DNA of 64,000 nucleotides from Actinomycetes bacterium (lineage in GTDB: Bacteria; Actinomycetota; Acidimicrobiia; Acidimicrobiales; Bog-793), in the NCBI GenBank assembly GCA_021798985.1, contig JAJZBI010000002.1, positions 62,001 to 126,000 of the forward strand. Reading direction: 5' to 3'. This document shows positions 52,525 to 59,632 of the stretch, one piece after another; position 1 is the stretch's first letter, and the number at the start of each line of letters is the position of its first letter. Made by a program: the position numbers and the translations under genes. Under the pieces are notes generated by a model. The model was given only the letters and a program-made list of their open reading frames with translations, was not told the DNA's origin and made no database searches.

Positions 52525-53468
52525 AAGTAGATCGTCTTCGTCGCCCGCTCGGCGACCTCATCGAGGTCGCCGGTCCATGCCCTACTCGAGAGGTACTTCC
52601 AGCCGCCGTCCGGCGAGATGATCACGATCGTCCCGGACTCGATCTGGCGCGAGCAGCGCACCGCCCCGGCGAGCGCGGCGCCCGTCGAGATGCCGGCGAA
52701 CACGCCGAGGTCGGCGAGGCGGCGCGTCCAGGCGATCGAGTCCCGCGGACCGACGACGGTCTTGCGGTCGAGCAGCTTCTCCCCGCCGAGGTCGAGGAAG
52801 ATCGGGGGAACGTAGCCGTCGTCGAGGTTGCGTAAGCCGTCCACCATCTCCCCCGTCGGTGGTTCGACGGCCCAGACCTCGATGTCGCTGCGCTGGTCTT
52901 TCAGGTAGCGGCCAACGCCGAGCAGCGTCCCGCTCGTGCCCAGCCCGGCGACGAAGTGGGTGATCTCAGGACAGTCGCGATAGATCTCCGGCCCCGTCCC
53001 CTCATAGTGCGCTTTGGGGTTCGCCGGATTGCCGTACTGGTAGAGGAACACCCACTCGGGGTGCTCAGCCGCCAGCTGGCGCGCCAGGCGCACCGCGCCG
53101 TTGGAGCCCTCCGAGCCCGGCGATTCGATGATCTCGGCGCCGAAGACCTCGAGCAGCTGGCGCCGCTCGACCGAGACGTTGGCCGGCAGCACGACCTTGA
53201 GGTGGTAGCCCTTCAGGCGGCAGACGAGCGCCAGGCCGATCCCGGTGTTGCCCGAGGACGGCTCGAGCAGGACAGCACCGGGCTGCAGGAGCCCGCGCGC
53301 CTCGGCCTCTTCAACCAAGCTCAGCGCGACCCGGTCCTTCACCGAGCCGCCGGGGTTCATCCCCTCGAGCTTGACCAGGATCTTGGCGTCCGGGTTGGGG
53401 CTCAGCGCCGAGATGTCGACGAGCGGCGTGTTGCCGATGAGCGAGAGGACGCCGGGATGGACCGCCAT
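52521..53468 (-). CDS. cysM: CysM-type cysteine synthase (CysO-thiocarboxylate dependent)
   Basis: 315 aa fold-type II PLP enzyme. PLP lysine is Lys44 (GGSVKDR), and EPSSGNTGIGLAL, GTSGTLLGVGRYLK and ISTGAAL bind cofactor phosphate. The C-terminal extension (GWKYLSSRAWTGDLDEV) is the active-site lid of mycobacterial CysM, which uses O-phosphoserine and the thiocarboxylated carrier CysO. It lies 10 nt after cysO in a mec-cysO-cysM operon. It overlaps the convergent membrane protein gene by 4 nt. Confidence 0.92.
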   Translation of the reverse strand: MAVHPGVLSLIGNTPLVDISALSPNPDAKILVKLEGMNPGGSVKDRVALSLVEEAEARGLLQPGAVLLEPSSGNTGIGLALVCRLKGYHLKVVLPANVSVERRQLLEVFGAEIIESPGSEGSNGAVRLARQLAAEHPEWVFLYQYGNPANPKAHYEGTGPEIYRDCPEITHFVAGLGTSGTLLGVGRYLKDQRSDIEVWAVEPPTGEMVDGLRNLDDGYVPPIFLDLGGEKLLDRKTVVGPRDSIAWTRRLADLGVFAGISTGAALAGAVRCSRQIESGTIVIISPDGGWKYLSSRAWTGDLDEVAERATKTIYF

Positions 53469-53478
53469 GGTGGCCGGC

Positions 53479-53757
53479 TCACGCCCCGCCCGCGACCGCC
53501 GGCAGGATGCTGACGACCGAGCCGTCGAGCACCTTGGTGTCGAGGCCGTCGAGATAGCGGACGTCGTCGTCGTCGACGTAGACGTTGACGAAGCGGTGCA
53601 GCGTCCCGTCTTCGGTGAGCACCTGGCCGGACAGGCTCGGGTGCGCCCGTTCGAGGCCCTTCAGGACCTCGCCGACGGTGTCCCCCTCGACCACGACCCG
53701 GGAGCTCCCGTTGGCGGCGGCGCGCAGCAAGGTGGGCAAGCGGACTTCGACGGACAC
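53479..53757 (-). CDS. cysO: CysO-like ubiquitin-fold sulfur carrier protein
   Basis: 92 aa from GTG 53757 with GGAGGAG upstream. Beta-grasp (ThiS/MoaD) protein very close in outline to mycobacterial CysO: VRLPTLLRAA, HRFVNVYVDDDDVRYLDGLDT, VSILPAVAGG. The C-terminus is Gly-Gly-Ala, not a free Gly-Gly: one extra residue follows the diglycine needed for thiocarboxylate formation. Carries sulfur to CysM. Confidence 0.9.
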   Translation of the reverse strand: MSVEVRLPTLLRAAANGSSRVVVEGDTVGEVLKGLERAHPSLSGQVLTEDGTLHRFVNVYVDDDDVRYLDGLDTKVLDGSVVSILPAVAGGA

Positions 53758-53785
53758 GGCTCCTCCGAGGGCTGGAGCGAAATGT

Positions 53786-53807
53786 TGACTAACTCACTCA
53801 GATTCTA
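53786..53807 (-). promoter_or_regulatory. Candidate cysO promoter with sqr-like palindrome
   Basis: Minus strand: TAGAAT (53807-53802), one base, then TGAGTGAGTTAGTCA (53800-53786). The left half equals that of the sqr operator and the right half keeps 5 of 7 bases. It overlaps the end of mec. Confidence 0.4.
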
Positions 53808-54225
53808 ACCGAGGCGCCTCGAGGATCGGCTCCTCGCCGATCGTCCCGTCGACGATCCGGTAGGAGCGGACCGAGGCGAGCTCATGGCGCAGCGAGACCA
53901 GCACGTAGTGCCAGGTCGGGTCGGGCGCCTGGGCGACGTCGGTCGGCGAGGGGTAGGGGTCGGTGTGGGTGTGGGAGTGGAAGACCCCGATGACCGCTAG
54001 CCCCGCGTTCTCCGCCTCGCGGTCGGCCCGGAGGTGGGCACGGGGATCGACCGTGTAGAGCTTGGCCGACGCGGCGACGTTGGTCGTCGGGACACAGCGC
54101 GTGACCGCCGAGCCGTCGGGCGGGCCGACGAGCAGGCCGCAGCCTTCTTCGGGATAGCACCCGAGGCAGTGCGCGACCATCTCGTCGATCAGCGCGCTGG
54201 AGATCACGACACCCGGTCCATCCAT
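53794..54225 (-). CDS. mec: Mec-type JAMM metalloprotease
   Basis: 143 aa from ATG 54225; the frame extends upstream without protein character. JAMM residues: Glu27 (PEEGCG), His83 and His85, Ser93 and Asp96 (HSHTHTDPYPSPTD). In mycobacteria Mec releases cysteine from the CysO-cysteine adduct by cutting after Gly-Gly. Here it might also trim the extra C-terminal alanine of CysO. First gene of the operon; divergent from smpB, with start codons 28 bp apart. Confidence 0.9.
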   Translation of the reverse strand: MDGPGVVISSALIDEMVAHCLGCYPEEGCGLLVGPPDGSAVTRCVPTTNVAASAKLYTVDPRAHLRADREAENAGLAVIGVFHSHTHTDPYPSPTDVAQAPDPTWHYVLVSLRHELASVRSYRIVDGTIGEEPILEAPRLESE

Positions 54226-54239
54226 CGGAGTGGGCAGGC

Positions 54240-54245
54240 TACCGT
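54240..54245 (+). promoter_or_regulatory. -10 box TACCGT of smpB
   Basis: TACCGT ends 8 nt before ATG 54254. Minus-strand TAGCCT overlaps it, pointing to mec, so the two promoters are interlocked. Confidence 0.4.
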
Positions 54246-54253
54246 TTCCCCCC

Positions 54254-54763
54254 ATGCCCGCGAAGCAGCGACCCCGTGCGGGCAAGGACGCCAAGCGTCC
54301 CGAGGGCCCCCGCACGGTGGCCCGGAACCGCCGCGCCCGCCACGACTACGACATCCTCGAGACCTTCGAGTGCGGGATCGAGCTGCGCGGCGGCGAGGTG
54401 AAGTCGGTCCGCGCCGGCAAGGTGCAGCTGCATGACGCCTACGCCCGTGTCGACAACGGCGAGCTTTGGCTGCATGGCGCGCACATCGCGCCCTATGAGT
54501 ACTCGAGCGGCTTCGGCTGGGTCGACCCCGAACGACCGCGCAAGTTGCTGTTGCACCGCGCCGAGATCGACGAGCTCGCCGGGCGCGTGGCCCAGCAGTC
54601 GCTCACCTTGGTCCCCCTGTCGGTCTACTTCAAAGAAGGGCGCGCCAAGCTCGAGCTGGCGCTGGCACGCGGCCGGCGCCTGTACGACAAGCGCCACGCC
54701 ATCGCCGAGCGCGACGCGCGTCGGGAGGCCGAGCGCGTGATCAAGGAGTACAGCGGCCGCTGA
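54254..54763 (+). CDS. smpB: SsrA-binding protein
   Basis: 169 aa from ATG 54254. NRRARHDYDILETFECGIELRGGEVKSVRAGKVQLHDAYARV is the conserved OB-fold core, and KRHAIAERDARREAERVIKEY the C-terminal tail that enters the ribosome. The first ~20 residues are basic and variable. It binds tmRNA and delivers it to stalled ribosomes. The tmRNA gene lies 4.3 kb downstream. The stop codon is inside repeat R1. Confidence 0.95.
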   Translation: MPAKQRPRAGKDAKRPEGPRTVARNRRARHDYDILETFECGIELRGGEVKSVRAGKVQLHDAYARVDNGELWLHGAHIAPYEYSSGFGWVDPERPRKLLLHRAEIDELAGRVAQQSLTLVPLSVYFKEGRAKLELALARGRRLYDKRHAIAERDARREAERVIKEYSGR

Positions 54764-54799
54764 GTTCGCCAGCAAGGTGTGAATCTGGGTGGGAACGTC
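54751..54799 (+). repeat. Repeat R1, overlapping the end of smpB
   Basis: Begins CAGCGGCCGCTGAGTTCG and ends TCTGGGTGGGAACGTC. Inverted copies are at 55478-55513 (R2) and 57601-57645 (R4); a diverged direct copy is at 55520-55553 (R3). Confidence 0.8.
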
Positions 54800-54806
54800 T
54801 GCCGTC

Positions 54807-54825
54807 GTATCGCAAAATGTGATAC
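54807..54825. promoter_or_regulatory. Inverted repeat, probable antitoxin operator
   Basis: GTATCGCA aaa TGTGATAC: 7 of 8 positions pair. It overlaps the -10 box TACATT (54823-54828), which ends 7 nt before GTG 54836. Autorepression by the ribbon-helix-helix antitoxin is likely. Confidence 0.55.
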
Positions 54826-54835
54826 ATTGGCTGGC

Positions 54836-55075
54836 GTGGCACGTGCGATCTCCGTTCGACTGGACGACGAGGCTGACAAGGCCCTCAAGACGCTGGAGTC
54901 CACCGGCTTGACCCAGTCGGAGGTGATTCGCGTTGCCCTGGTTGGACAAGTCCGCTCCCGGCGCCGGAGCAAGGAGCTCGCGGCCGAAGTCGCCGCACTG
55001 GAGGCGGACGAGCACGACCGCGAAGAGATGCTGGCGATTGTGGAGTTGATGGAATCCCTCCGTGCTGCGCGGTGA
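54836..55075 (+). CDS. Ribbon-helix-helix antitoxin
   Basis: 79 aa from GTG 54836 (leaderless -10 upstream). ARAISVRLDDEADKALKTL and TGLTQSEVIRVAL are the RHH strand and helices; the acidic C-terminal helix (EEMLAIVELMESLRAA) should bind the toxin. It overlaps the toxin gene by 14 nt. First gene of the module between repeats R1 and R2. Confidence 0.8.
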   Translation: MARAISVRLDDEADKALKTLESTGLTQSEVIRVALVGQVRSRRRSKELAAEVAALEADEHDREEMLAIVELMESLRAAR

Positions 55076-55379
55076 CGTCTACCGCTTTCGCCTCCCGCGC
55101 GGCGTCGGTCACGAACACCACGGCGATCGCTATGGCGTCGTGGTGCAGGCCGATGAGTTCCTTCCGCGATCGGTGGTGATCGTCGCCCCGACCTCGCGCA
55201 GCGCCCGCGCCGCCTCTTTCCGACCAGAAGCCGAGATTGCCGGCGCGACCACCCGGGTGCTCGTCGAACAGATCGGCGCGGTTGACGCGCGCCGCCTGGG
55301 TGAGCTTGCCGGACACCTTTCTCGTGAAGAGATGTGGGGAATCGACGAGGCGCTCGTCGCGGTCCTCGACTTGCGCTGA
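55062..55379 (+). CDS. MazF/PemK-type endoribonuclease toxin
   Basis: 105 aa from GTG 55062. LRGDVYRFRLPRGVGHEHHGDRYGVVVQAD is the MazF opening, with His/Arg in the loop before the catalytic face; VVIVAPTSRSAR is the third strand and loop, and VLVEQIGAVDARRL the terminal part. Diverged from the MazF9-like toxin at 37740, so a separate acquisition. Confidence 0.8.
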   Translation: MLRGDVYRFRLPRGVGHEHHGDRYGVVVQADEFLPRSVVIVAPTSRSARAASFRPEAEIAGATTRVLVEQIGAVDARRLGELAGHLSREEMWGIDEALVAVLDLR

Positions 55380-55477
55380 AGGGGGGCCATCCCGACAAGC
55401 GCGGTTTCCCACCGGCGGGGCCGCTGTCTCCGCAACATCGGGTGCCGCTTCAGTTCGAGTCAGCTGGGTGGTGGATT

Positions 55478-55513
55478 TTCCCACCCAGATCACACCTTGC
55501 TGGCGAACTCAGC
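55478..55513 (-). repeat. Repeat R2, inverted copy of R1
   Basis: The reverse complement matches R1 positions 54759-54795 at 36 of 37 positions with a single missing A. It lies downstream of the toxin gene. Confidence 0.8.
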
Positions 55514-55519
55514 CTGCCA

Positions 55520-55553
55520 TGAGTTCGCCAGCGAGCGCTGACTCTGGTGGGAA
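55520..55553 (+). repeat. Repeat R3, diverged direct copy
   Basis: Starts TGAGTTCGCCAGC as in R1 and ends TGGGAA, with several changes in the middle. It faces R2 across 6 bp. Confidence 0.65.
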
Positions 55554-55626
55554 ATCGCGGAACTTGGCCGGAGCCACGCATTCCTCGGCAGCAGGCTGTG
55601 GAATATGGAACGTCCGTTGCCCCACC

Positions 55627-56904
55627 TCAGCCCAACCGATTCGCACACGCCGCCGCGTTCGCCGCGACCGCATTGACGAGGATGTCGGCGAAGTCTCCGG
55701 AGCTTCCTTCCAGGACGAGGCGCTCTCGTGCGGCAGCGAAGGCCTCCGGCACCGCCTGTGCCAGCTGTCGCGCCCGGGCGAGCGCCCCATCGGCGGGCAG
55801 TCCGAGCACCTTCGCCTCCCTCACCCAGGTGGAGGCTCCGATCGAGCCCACCCGATAGTGGCCGCCCACGGTCATCCCCAGCTTGACCTTGGGCCCGTGG
55901 AAGTCTGGGTACGGCAAGGCTGACGCGAGGTCGTAGAGCGGCGCGAGGCGCACGGCCCTGCCGAGGTGAAGCAGGGAGTAGTTCTTCGCGTGCGCATCGG
56001 GAGCGGCGATCAGCCAGTTGAACACGAGCGCCTCGAAGAACCGCCACAGGGCCCCGCGCCCTTCGACCCCGGAGATCTGCGACCGCAAGAGCGCAGCGAT
56101 TTGCGCCGCCGAGGGGCCTCTGTCGCTCTGGTACTTGTTCGCCGGGCTCACCGCCAGCGCCTGGCAGAGATCCTCCTGGTGCACTCGTTCGACCGTCCCG
56201 TCTGGGCTGGAGAACCGATCGAACCTGGTGACCACCACGGCCCGTTCAGAGCCGAAGGTTGCGATCGTGCTCGGCGCAGCGAGCAGGCCACAGCGCGTTG
56301 CGGCAGCAAGGCAGAGATGCTCGTTGATTTCGTGGTCGGCAAAGCCCGCGATTGCCGGCTTCAGGATCCGGTTCGTCGCTAGCGCGCCGTTGGCGCGGCC
56401 CCAGCGGCCCTCGTGAAAGACGAGCGCGACCTTGGGATGGACTCCGGCGAGCGACCAGCGTCCCCTGCCATTGGGCGGGAGCCATGCTGCCTCGTCCTCA
56501 CGCACTCGCCGGAGCTCGGCAGCGACCTCGTCGTCGCCAAGCCACTCGACCTCTCCCGACGCGTCCGCCAGATCCTCGCCGACGGTGAGGATCTGGATCG
56601 CTCCGGGAAGGTCCCGGCCGACCTGGGCCAGCAGGTCGAGGGGCCGCGTCGCCGAGACGCGGAACTGACGTGCCCAACGCTGCAGCACGAGCTCGTTGTC
56701 CGGAAGAAGGCCCCACAGATAGGGCCTGATGCGGTCGTCGGGGTGCACGGCTGCAGTCATCGGCAGGGCGCACGAGAGCGGGGTTGCTCCTGGATCGCTG
56801 CGGTAGCTGTCGTCGTAGACAAAGCTCAGCCGGTCGCGCTGGCCACGTTCCAGGGACCCGGCCAGCCGGCCCGCAATGTAGACGTCGAGTCGGTCAGTTG
56901 CCAT
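55627..56904 (-). CDS. hipA: HipA-type serine/threonine kinase toxin
   Basis: 425 aa from ATG 56904, overlapping the antitoxin gene by 11 nt. The N-terminal HipA_N domain opens with VYIAGRLAGSLER. The kinase core has SLAGVHPK (151-158, with the ATP lysine), HQEDLCQAL (242-250), catalytic DAHAKN (303-308) and metal-binding DLAS (325-328). HipA phosphorylates glutamyl-tRNA synthetase in E. coli and causes persistence; the target here is not known. The set of catalytic motifs is complete, so it should be active. Confidence 0.9.
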   Translation of the reverse strand: MATDRLDVYIAGRLAGSLERGQRDRLSFVYDDSYRSDPGATPLSCALPMTAAVHPDDRIRPYLWGLLPDNELVLQRWARQFRVSATRPLDLLAQVGRDLPGAIQILTVGEDLADASGEVEWLGDDEVAAELRRVREDEAAWLPPNGRGRWSLAGVHPKVALVFHEGRWGRANGALATNRILKPAIAGFADHEINEHLCLAAATRCGLLAAPSTIATFGSERAVVVTRFDRFSSPDGTVERVHQEDLCQALAVSPANKYQSDRGPSAAQIAALLRSQISGVEGRGALWRFFEALVFNWLIAAPDAHAKNYSLLHLGRAVRLAPLYDLASALPYPDFHGPKVKLGMTVGGHYRVGSIGASTWVREAKVLGLPADGALARARQLAQAVPEAFAAARERLVLEGSSGDFADILVNAVAANAAACANRLG

Positions 56905-57160
56905 CGGCGAACTGCTCGAGATACGCGTCGAGCCGAGCTCCTGCGGCGTCATCTGTGGCCCGTACCTCCAGGGTGACCCCGAGCGTGGCAAGAACAACAA
57001 GCACCATCCCGGTCTGAACGGACGGCTTGCCCGCCTCGAGGTCAACAACCCAACGCACCGAGGTTCCGCACTCAGCAGCGAGGTGGTGCTGCGTCCAGCC
57101 CAAGGCGCGCCGCCGATCCCGAACCAAGGCAGCCAGGTCGGCGGGAGTCTTCAGTTGCAT
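56894..57160 (-). CDS. hipB: HipB-type XRE antitoxin
   Basis: 88 aa; ATG 57160 has GAGGAGG upstream. Helix-turn-helix LAALVRDRRRALGWTQHHLAAECGTSVRWVVDLEAGKPSV covers about residues 9-47. The tail LDAYLEQFADGN overlaps the hipA start. It neutralises HipA and represses the operon. Two ACGATCGT palindromes lie upstream at 57235 and 57262. Confidence 0.88.
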   Translation of the reverse strand: MQLKTPADLAALVRDRRRALGWTQHHLAAECGTSVRWVVDLEAGKPSVQTGMVLVVLATLGVTLEVRATDDAAGARLDAYLEQFADGN

Positions 57161-57498
57161 GCTCACCTCCTCAGAAGTGCTCGATCGGTCAGAAGGGACA
57201 ATAGTGCGCGCTCCTGCCGAACCGACATTCACGCACGATCGTTCCGATTTCGGCTGTCTGCACGATCGTGTCGATTGGACCAACGCCGTTGCGCAGCCGG
57301 CTGTCAGCCCAATGCGACGTGCACCCGCCGTCCCGGTCGCACCAGCCTGGGGCGCTGACCGGAACGGCGCATCGCCCTCCCGCTCGGCGGGTAGCCGTGC
57401 GCCATGTGGCGGCGCCAGCTCGGGCCTTTGACGCCGCGGCGGGCACGACTCATCCGCATCGTCCCTGTCGCTGGCCTGGCGGTGTCCGCGTTCAGGCC

Positions 57499-57540
57499 CT
57501 CACGGCAGCGCTGCAAGATCTCACGGCAGCGCTGCAAGAG
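57499..57540 (+). repeat. 21-bp tandem duplication
   Basis: CTCACGGCAGCGCTGCAAGA occurs at 57499 and again at 57520, with 20 of 21 positions identical. Each unit contains the palindrome GCAGCGCTGC. Confidence 0.7.
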
Positions 57541-57600
57541 AAGTGGCGCTCCTTGCCGACGATGGCACCTGACCCAGCGCAGCCGGAAGGGCAGGTCGAT

Positions 57601-57645
57601 GTTCCCACCCAGATCACACCTCGCTGCCGAACTCAGCGGCCGCTG
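57601..57645 (-). repeat. Repeat R4, inverted copy of R1
   Basis: The reverse complement matches R1 (54751-54796) over 46 positions with two substitutions and one missing A, including CAGCGGCCGCTGAG, which in R1 holds the end of smpB. Confidence 0.8.
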
Positions 57646-57657
57646 ACCTCTGGCCGG

Positions 57658-59055
57658 TTAGAGCACGAGCGCCGGAACGATCGCCAGGCCGAAGGCCATC
57701 ACGGCGACGCAGCAGCAGGTGGCCAGGAGGCGACGGGCGCCGCGCATGCGATGGGCCGCAGGCAGCGCCCGCGCCTCGAGGGCGAGGAGGAAGCCGAGCA
57801 CCACCGGCAGCAAGACCGCATTCATCACCTCGACCCCAACGGCGAGCTGGACGAGGTTGGTGCAGCTGAGCACGACCAGCGCCCCGAACAGATGGGCGGC
57901 GACGTAGGTCGCGTAGAATGCTGCGCTCGCCCGATCGGGGCGGGAGTTCAGGCTGTGCCGCCACCCGAGCGCCTCCGCCAGCCCCCACGACCCCGCCAAG
58001 CTGACGACGACCGCCGCCACCATCGCGGCCCCGATGACCGCGGCCCCGACGACAAAGCGCGAACCGGCGCCGAGCTCGGGGCGAAGGGCGGCCGCCAGCT
58101 GAGTGACGCCGGACAGGTTCGGCCCGCCTCCTCGATGCCACAGGCTCGTCGCGGCGAGCAGGACGACGGTCACCATCACCACCTGGGTCACGACGGTGCC
58201 GAGCGCGGTGTCCAGGCGCTGGGCGCGAAGCGAGCGGACCCTGAGGCCCCGCTGGATCACCGCCCCCTGCTGGTAGAAGATCATCCACGGCATGATGACC
58301 GCGCCCACGTTCGCTGCGAGCAGGTAGAGGTAGGAGCGCTGGCTGAGCGGCGCGACGCGAAGGTCGGCGGCGATGGTGCCGAGATGGGGGTGGGCGAACA
58401 CCAATGCCGGTACGAAGAGCAACTCGCCGAGGCCGAAGGCCAGTGCCACCCGCTCGATGCGCCGGTATCTCCCACTGAAGGCCAGGCTGATGAGCACCGC
58501 GGCCGCGACCGGTACGCTCACACGACGGGGCACGCCAAAGAGCGCGGCCGCGGCGGCAACGCCGACGAACTCGGTGAGCAGCGCGCCCACTGCTGAGGAC
58601 AACAGCGTGATCGAGGAGCACACCGCCCAGCGCGCGCCGAAGTGCTCGCGGATCAGCTCGCCGTGCCCTCGGCCGGTCACGAGGCCGAGGCGCACGGTCA
58701 TCTCCTGGACGAGATACAACACGGGGATGAGCGCGAGCTCGGGCAGGACGAGCGCGTACCCCCAGCGCGACCCAGACTGCGCCGCGGTGAGGAGGGATCC
58801 CGCGTCGGTGTCCGCGAGCATCACGACGAGCCCGGGGCCGAAGGCCGCGAGCATGCCTACCAGCGCGACTCGACGGCGCCGCCAGCTACCGGACTCGGGC
58901 GCGACGAGCGCCACCTGCTCGCTCGGCGCCGCACCCCTGGATCGCACGGCCGCATTCAGCCAGCTCGCCGCGTCCGACGACAAGGACCGGAGGGCCCTGC
59001 GGGCCAGCCGGAGGTCCCGAGCCCCGCTGGCGCCAGGTGCGCCCGGCGCTACCAT
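57658..59055 (-). CDS. Nramp-superfamily divalent metal transporter, non-canonical
   Basis: 465 aa from ATG 59055; the start is uncertain since about 60 hydrophilic residues precede helix 1 and no ribosome binding site is clear. Eleven helices in the LeuT-type order. Helix 1 reads ADTDAGSLLTAAQSGSRWGY where classical MntH has DPGN, and helix 6 MPWMIFYQQG where it has MPH. The metal-binding set is therefore altered, as in Nramp-related outgroups; Mg2+ or another cation is possible. Its upstream part overlaps the ssrA promoter region on the other strand. Confidence 0.8.
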   Translation of the reverse strand: MVAPGAPGASGARDLRLARRALRSLSSDAASWLNAAVRSRGAAPSEQVALVAPESGSWRRRRVALVGMLAAFGPGLVVMLADTDAGSLLTAAQSGSRWGYALVLPELALIPVLYLVQEMTVRLGLVTGRGHGELIREHFGARWAVCSSITLLSSAVGALLTEFVGVAAAAALFGVPRRVSVPVAAAVLISLAFSGRYRRIERVALAFGLGELLFVPALVFAHPHLGTIAADLRVAPLSQRSYLYLLAANVGAVIMPWMIFYQQGAVIQRGLRVRSLRAQRLDTALGTVVTQVVMVTVVLLAATSLWHRGGGPNLSGVTQLAAALRPELGAGSRFVVGAAVIGAAMVAAVVVSLAGSWGLAEALGWRHSLNSRPDRASAAFYATYVAAHLFGALVVLSCTNLVQLAVGVEVMNAVLLPVVLGFLLALEARALPAAHRMRGARRLLATCCCVAVMAFGLAIVPALVL

Positions 59056-59087
59056 GGAAGCGCGGCAAGGTGCCGCGAGGAACACCA

Positions 59088-59437
59088 GGGGGTGATTGGC
59101 TTCGACTTCGGTCGTCAAGGTGGGAGAAGCGAGCCGTGGTCTCCGGAGCCACGCTAAAGAGCCGGAACCAAAAACAAACGCCGAGCCTCAGCTCGCGCTC
59201 GCTGCCTGATTAGGTAGCGATGTCTGCCCGGTCCCAGCCCCGCGGATCGGATCGCAGGCATCATCTTGTGGGGCTTACTCCTGTGGCTTGTCAGCGTCTG
59301 CTGGAGGAAATCTCAGCTGACTGGGGTCCCGTGCCGGTGCCGGTGGCGAGGCGGGACCCGAGATCTCACCGCCGGCTGCGCTCGGAGAAGGCCTACTGCG
59401 AAGCTGAAGGACGCGGGTTCGATTCCCGCCACCTCCA
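59088..59437 (+). ncRNA. ssrA: Transfer-messenger RNA (tmRNA)
   Basis: 350 nt, one piece. The 5' end GGGGGTG pairs with CACCTCC (59430-59436) as the acceptor stem, with discriminator A 59437; TGATTGGCTTCGAC is the conserved 5' segment and GCGGGTTCGATTCCCGC the T arm. The tag reading frame is 59180-59209: A-E-P-Q-L-A-L-A-A then TGA, ending in the proteolysis signal ALAA. The genomic 3' end reads CGA, so CCA must be added after transcription. It rescues stalled ribosomes with SmpB. Confidence 0.93.
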
Positions 59438-59475
59438 CGAAGTGGTAGTTACATAACTACTGCAATCTGTTCACA

Positions 59476-59508
59476 AAAGCCCCTGCTGATGCTCTCGGCA
59501 GGGGCTTT
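59476..59508. terminator. Rho-independent terminator of ssrA
   Basis: AAAGCCCCTGC (59476-59486) pairs perfectly with GCAGGGGCTTT (59498-59508) around an 11-nt loop. The A-run on one side and T-run on the other make it usable from both strands. Confidence 0.85.
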
Positions 59509-59632
59509 GTTGTGAGCGGGAACGTCGTTGAGCGCGACGGCGGAGGCGTCGTGCCGCGCCAGGCCAGACCTTCGGCGGGAACTCGAGATGGACGCGCCCG
59601 GGCCCCGCCGCAGCGACGCGCCAGCCGCCTGC

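Larger units (their letters stand above)
57161..57657. other. Upstream region of hipBA with palindromes and repeats
   Basis: About 500 bp. GCACGATCGT palindromes at 57233-57242 and 57260-57269 may be HipB operators; minus-strand TATTGT (57203-57198) is a possible -10. A 21-bp tandem duplication lies at 57499-57540 and repeat R4 at 57601. No gene seen. Confidence 0.4.
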
